Of a stretch of 64,000 nucleotides of DNA, positions 60,030-64,000 are shown in pieces (the stretch's first letter is position 1; every line of letters begins with the position of its first letter). Below the pieces are notes generated by a model. It had not been told where the DNA came from, made no database searches, and was given only the letters and a program-made list of their open reading frames with translations. This DNA comes from Rapana venosa (Eukaryota > Mollusca > Gastropoda > Neogastropoda > Muricidae). Made by a program: the position numbers and the translations under genes. The stretch is taken from NCBI GenBank assembly GCA_028751875.1, contig CM054155.1, positions 8,541,090-8,605,089 of the forward strand. The letters are read 5' to 3'.

Positions 60030-60325
60030 GGTAAAGGTCAAGGTGTCCCATCACCTATGTGGTCGTAGGGCAGGGGAGGCATCAGAGACCTCACTTCTCT
60101 AGGGGCAAGCATACTGAGGGCGGCGCCAATCTCCTCTCCCTCGCTGCTTTAACTTCCCTGACCCTAAAGAGGCAGGTACCCATTTACAGCTGGGTGGATG
60201 AACTGGGGGACTGTACTGAAGCCAAGGCGCGCAAGCGATCACCCATCCAACTGGTAACCACGCTCGATGCTGCTTAACCTTGGCAGGGAGAAAGCGAGTG
60301 CTGTGACCACTGAGCTCTCCCGTTG
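60030..60325 (-). mobile_element. 5S-like SINE (second block)
   Basis: Counterpart of 55093-55391. The A-box-like start is at 60305-60320 and the 5S-like promoter segment at about 60235-60280. Confidence 0.82.
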
Positions 60326-60616
60326 CCCTAGCCGAGGAGCAACAACGAAAGAAGCCAGGTTGTGCATCAAGGGTAATGCAGACTGTTGATCTGGGCTATA
60401 AGCATCAGATTAGCACATAAAACAACAGCCTCTAAAACTAACGGAATAACAACGCAACAAAGATTGAAGACAACTACTCTGAAGAATGTCTTGTCTTGTC
60501 TTTTCTTTTTTTTTGGGTTTCCCTGGGCTAGAGCTCTGGGGTTTTTCGCCGACAGTGACATTTTTTTTACGTCTGCCATTGTTTTTATCCACCGTGAAGG
60601 TAGCTGCAATCCGACT

Positions 60617-61034
60617 TCATTTCATTTCATATCACTCTAAGTCACGACAGGTTTCTCTGCGTGAAATTCGGGCTGCTCTACCCGGGGAGAGCAGAGCGCG
60701 TCGCCACAAGAGCAGCGCCACCCATTTTTTTGTTTTACCTGTCTGCAGCTGTATTTGTTTCCTTATAAGAGTAGGTTTTTTTTCTACTGAATTTTGCAAG
60801 GGACAACTAACTCTCTTGTTGCCGTGGGTTCTTTTACGTGCGCTAAATAATTTTGCGTAACACACGGGACCTCGGTTTATTATCTCATCCTTAAGACTAG
60901 CACTCAGACCACCACTCATGGTCTAATGGATGGGGAAAAAGTTTCGGGCCCAAATCGGGTTCGAACCACCGCACACTTCCGACCCGGACCTTTCGCTTTC
61001 TAGACAGGCGCGTTACCTCTAGACCACCGACCCA
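60617..61034 (-). mobile_element. SINE-I, complete copy with tRNA head
   Basis: On the minus strand the head has an A box tggtctagaggtaa (61013-61026) and a B box ggttcgaaccc (60957-60967), as in a tRNA gene. The shared core block is at 60861-60890, followed by gcacgtaaaagaacccacgg, the gcagcccgaatttcacgcag segment and a (tgaaa)n tail. Length is about 418 bases. Transcription would start from the internal RNA polymerase III promoter. The central core resembles conserved cores reported for metazoan SINEs (Nin-type, from memory, unverified). Confidence 0.85.
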
Positions 61035-61379
61035 TACTTCGAGAAGAATGTACTTTTATATTGTCCTATTTTTCAAAAAAAAAGATATTAACACGTTTTT
61101 GCTCTGCGCTAGAATGCTGGGGTGTTTTTTTCCTAAAGACAACTTGTTTGTATGGTGAACAATGCTGCCTGAGTTGAGCAGGTGAGGATACCCTGTTGTT
61201 GATATATTATCAGCTGTGAGCTGTGATGTGGGATGACCCGTGTTTTTGTGGCGATAGTTTGTTAGTGCACTGCAGGTGTGGAGCCGTTTACCTAGCTAGC
61301 CTGCTCCTCTACAGACAAAGCGGTTTGTCAAACAGTGTGGATCACACACGTACATAGAGCTCTCATGTGCGGGCCTACG

Positions 61380-61389
61380 CGCGCCCGCG

Positions 61390-61432
<43 letters not shown>

Positions 61433-61480
61433 TTTGTGTAATATCACGTAATGTGAAAAGACGTTAAATTAAAGAAGAAA

Positions 61481-61531
<51 letters not shown>

Positions 61532-61570
61532 TTTGTCTAATATCACGAATGTGAAAAAGACGTTAAATTA
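61380..61570. repeat. (CA)n with two copies of a 45-base spacer
   Basis: A gcgc then acac tract, followed by attttgtgtaatatcacg with gacgttaaattaaagaa, another (CA)n tract, and a second copy of the same spacer (61530-61575). Confidence 0.85.
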
Positions 61571-61752
61571 AAGAACACACACACACCACACACACACAAC
61601 ACACACACACACACACCACACACACACACACAGATAAACACACAGACAAAATTTCAGCCTTATGTTTGAAAAGGCCCCTAAGTTACTAAAAACTACAACA
61701 ACACAACTACTACTACTACTTACAACACACACACACACCAAAACACACACAC

Positions 61753-61789
<37 letters not shown>

Positions 61790-61790
61790 C
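61571..61790. repeat. (CA)n tracts with a short (ctact)n spacer
   Basis: acacac tracts enclosing a roughly 90-base unique piece (61633-61725) with a (tac)n run. Confidence 0.85.
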
Positions 61791-61904
61791 ACACTGTGTA
61801 TGGCAATATATCCCTAACGTCAAAAACCAGCCGGTAAATAACGGGATGATCTATAACAGACAAAAGCATAACCGATATACCCTGACCAACACACACACAC
61901 ACAC

Positions 61905-61951
<47 letters not shown>

Positions 61952-62108
61952 CACACCACACACACACACTGTGTATGGCAATATATCCCTAACGTCAAAA
62001 ACCAGCCGGTAACAACGGTATGATCTATAACAGACGAAAGCATAACCCATATACCCTGACCAACACACACACACACCCCACACACACACACAACACACAC
62101 AACACACC

Positions 62109-62142
<34 letters not shown>

Positions 62143-62233
62143 GTATGGCAATATATCCCTAACGTCAAAAAAATAGCCGGTAAACAACGGGATGATCTAT
62201 AACAGACAAAAGCATAACCGATATACCCTGGCC

Positions 62234-62283
<50 letters not shown>

Positions 62284-62393
62284 AACCACACACACACACT
62301 GTGTATGGCAATATATCCTAACGTCAAAAACCAGCCGGTAAACAACGGTATGAAACTATAACAACGAAAGCATAACCGATATACCCTGACCAA

Positions 62394-62437
<44 letters not shown>

Positions 62438-62450
62438 CACACACGCACAC

Positions 62451-62491
<41 letters not shown>

Positions 62492-62610
62492 TGTATGGCA
62501 ATATATCCCAAAAGTCAAAACATAGCCGGTAAACAACGGTATGACTATAACAGACAAAAGCATTTAAACCCATATACCCCGGCCAAACCCCACACACACA
62601 CACACACACA

Positions 62611-62661
<51 letters not shown>

Positions 62662-62765
62662 TGTAAAGGCAAATATATCCCTAACGTCAAAAACCCGCCG
62701 GTAAACAACGGTATGATCTATAACAGACGAAAGCAAAACCGATATACCCTGACCAACACACACAC

Positions 62766-62804
<39 letters not shown>

Positions 62805-62807
62805 CAC

Positions 62808-62846
<39 letters not shown>

Positions 62847-62936
62847 GTGTATGGCAATATATCCTAACGTCAAAAACCGCCGGGAAACGACGGTATGATC
62901 TATAACAGACAAAAAACATAACCGATATACCCTGAC

Positions 62937-62985
<49 letters not shown>

Positions 62986-62997
62986 ACAACACACGAC
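61791..62997. repeat. Satellite of 159-190 bp: conserved 110-base core plus (CA)n
   Basis: Seven cores begin at 61794, 61969, 62140, 62299, 62489, 62659 and 62845. Each starts ctgtgtatggcaatatatcc, then cctaacgtcaaaaaccagcc and ggtatgatctataacagac, and ends near gatataccctgaccaacac before a variable (CA)n tract. Cores are nearly identical apart from small indels. Cys/Val ORFs on the minus strand are spurious. Confidence 0.92.
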
Positions 62998-63500
62998 CAG
63001 GGCAACTTTCCCCCTCAAGGGAACGTGCGAGACCGTTCAACCTGTTGTTGATGGGGATGGTAGGCAGCCTTCATCTCGGAATTGGAGTTGCGCTCTAGGT
63101 GTTCATTCTGGTCAGTGTTGTTTGTGGCTGGCCAGTCCCACACGGCAAGGACAGACAGTGCCTATGGCAGAGAGAGGGCACAGAGCAAGTCTGACAATGC
63201 TGGTCTGTCTGTCTGCCTGGGCTGCAGCCTTTCTTCTCCTTCTCTTTGCCTCGTGCTGCTGAGCAAGTGTCTCTTCCAACTTGGAGAGACTTTTCTGCAC
63301 AGTCTGTCTTCAGGCTGACCGTTCGAGGGCTGTTGCTCTCCCAGTTGTTCTGGTCGATGTTCTGGGCTTTTAGTGGGGAAGAATAGCCAGAATTCTGTGA
63401 ACACTCTGTTCTTTCTGTCCTGTTGCTTACGAAGCATTATGATAAATAGCGAATTTTAGCAGTTGTTTTTACTTTGCTTTGGCTGCATTGGCCACACGCG
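62998..63500. other. Unique sequence, no gene recognised
   Basis: Mixed-composition sequence with short ORFs on both strands (for example 63162-63437 minus) that show no known domain. It could contain an exon or UTR, but nothing supports that. Confidence 0.4.
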
Positions 63501-63504
63501 TATC

Positions 63505-63856
63505 ATTTATTTATTTATCCTTTTATTTTGAGGATGATGGAATGAGCACTCGTGTATTTTTTTTAACATCCAGTCTCCGTGTGTATGCAGTTTTGTACAT
63601 TTTGTCATCCATTCCCCACACAATGGTCTATTCTTCAGAAAAGCAGAACAGGTTTTGACGTGTGCGCAAAATGTTCTGCGTGCGTTCGCACGCGGAACCT
63701 CAGTTTATAGTCCTATCTGAAGGACTTTTGAGGGAAATGGAGTCGGCACTGATGTTAAGGGGAAATAACCCCTTGAACGGGATTCGAAACCGGGTCAGCA
63801 GATCACGAGCGCAATGCACAACGCTCTAACCAACCAGGCAATCCCTTCCCTCATGA
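63505..63856 (-). mobile_element. SINE-II, full-length copy with tRNA head
   Basis: On the minus strand the A-box region is tgcctggttggttagagcg (63822-63840) and the B-box region ggtttcgaatccc (63780-63792, one base longer than the usual B box). Then come aacatcagtgccgactcc, the core block with tataaactgaggttccgcg, and the 3' part ending in ataaaagg and an AT-rich tail. This copy defines the family. Confidence 0.85.
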
Positions 63857-63879
63857 GAGAGAGACAGAGAGAGAGATTC

Positions 63880-63893
63880 AACTCTCTGTGTGT

Positions 63894-63952
<59 letters not shown>

Positions 63953-64000
63953 GAGAGAGAGACAGCGACAGACAGACAGATAGAGATAGACAAACAGAGA
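63880..64000. repeat. (GT)n then (GA)n/(GACA)n microsatellite at window end
   Basis: gtgtgt tract at 63891-63948 followed by gagaga and gacagaca. Confidence 0.95.

Noticed and set aside
60957..61034. tRNA gene
   Set aside because: A and B boxes are present, but the cloverleaf stems do not pair convincingly and the sequence continues into a SINE body with a tail.

Overview
This window looks like the genome of an invertebrate animal, most likely a mollusc and probably a marine gastropod. The reasons are spliced animal exons, very dense (GT)n, (GA)n and CAT-type microsatellites, many degraded non-LTR retrotransposons (L2/CR1-like, Rex1/Babar-like, RTE-like, Tx1/L1-like, Jockey/CR1-like), and SINE families with tRNA-like or 5S-like promoters of a kind I associate with molluscs. 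The species cannot be fixed from the sequence. Host genes are sparse. One exon at 1.3 kb encodes a hot-dog-fold segment resembling acyl-CoA thioesterase 9. Three phase-compatible exons at 5.6-9.2 kb encode the middle of an SLC16-type (monocarboxylate transporter) protein. Almost everything else is repeat.

Layout. 0-9.2 kb: the two host genes with inserted SINEs, an L2 fragment, a MITE-like element and two minisatellites. 9.2-12.7 kb: simple repeats, a 5S-like SINE and an L2 fragment nested in CAT repeats. 12.7-16 kb: a non-LTR element on the minus strand whose reverse transcriptase is mostly readable in one frame. 16.4-19.4 kb: a minus-strand Rex1/Babar-like element split by a plus-strand L2. 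19.4-31.6 kb: very noisy sequence with stretched homopolymers, whose last 4.85 kb is a corrupted copy of the clean sequence that follows. 31.6-36.5 kb: clean L2 remnant plus a roughly 3.8 kb unit bounded by inverted repeats, holding a broken copy of a multi-copy invertebrate protein family. 37-40 kb: mostly unannotated, with a small gag-like ORF region. 40-45.2 kb: two Jockey/CR1-like LINEs head to tail. 45.2-50.9 kb: a noisy, nearly full-length two-ORF LINE. 51.5-61 kb: an array of RTE 3' end, L2, Rex1 3' end, tRNA-SINE, 5S-like SINE and core SINE that appears twice, around a gap. 61.4-63 kb: a tandem satellite built on (CA)n. 63.5-63.9 kb: a full-length tRNA-derived SINE.

Three SINE families are named here. 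SINE-I has a tRNA head, a long core and a tail shared with an RTE-like LINE. SINE-II has a tRNA head and a core that contains a 30 bp block in common with SINE-I. The 5S-like SINE combines a tRNA-type A box with a segment resembling the 5S rRNA internal promoter. All three gaps are exactly 500 N, so their true sizes are unknown. Assembly quality limits interpretation: 1-1.2, 19.4-31.6 and 44.5-53 kb carry so many homopolymer errors that open or broken frames there mean little.

The most interesting points are the tRNA/5S chimeric SINE, the SINE-I tail shared with an RTE 3' end, the inverted-repeat-bounded unit holding a protein family of unknown function, and the two apparent false duplications.
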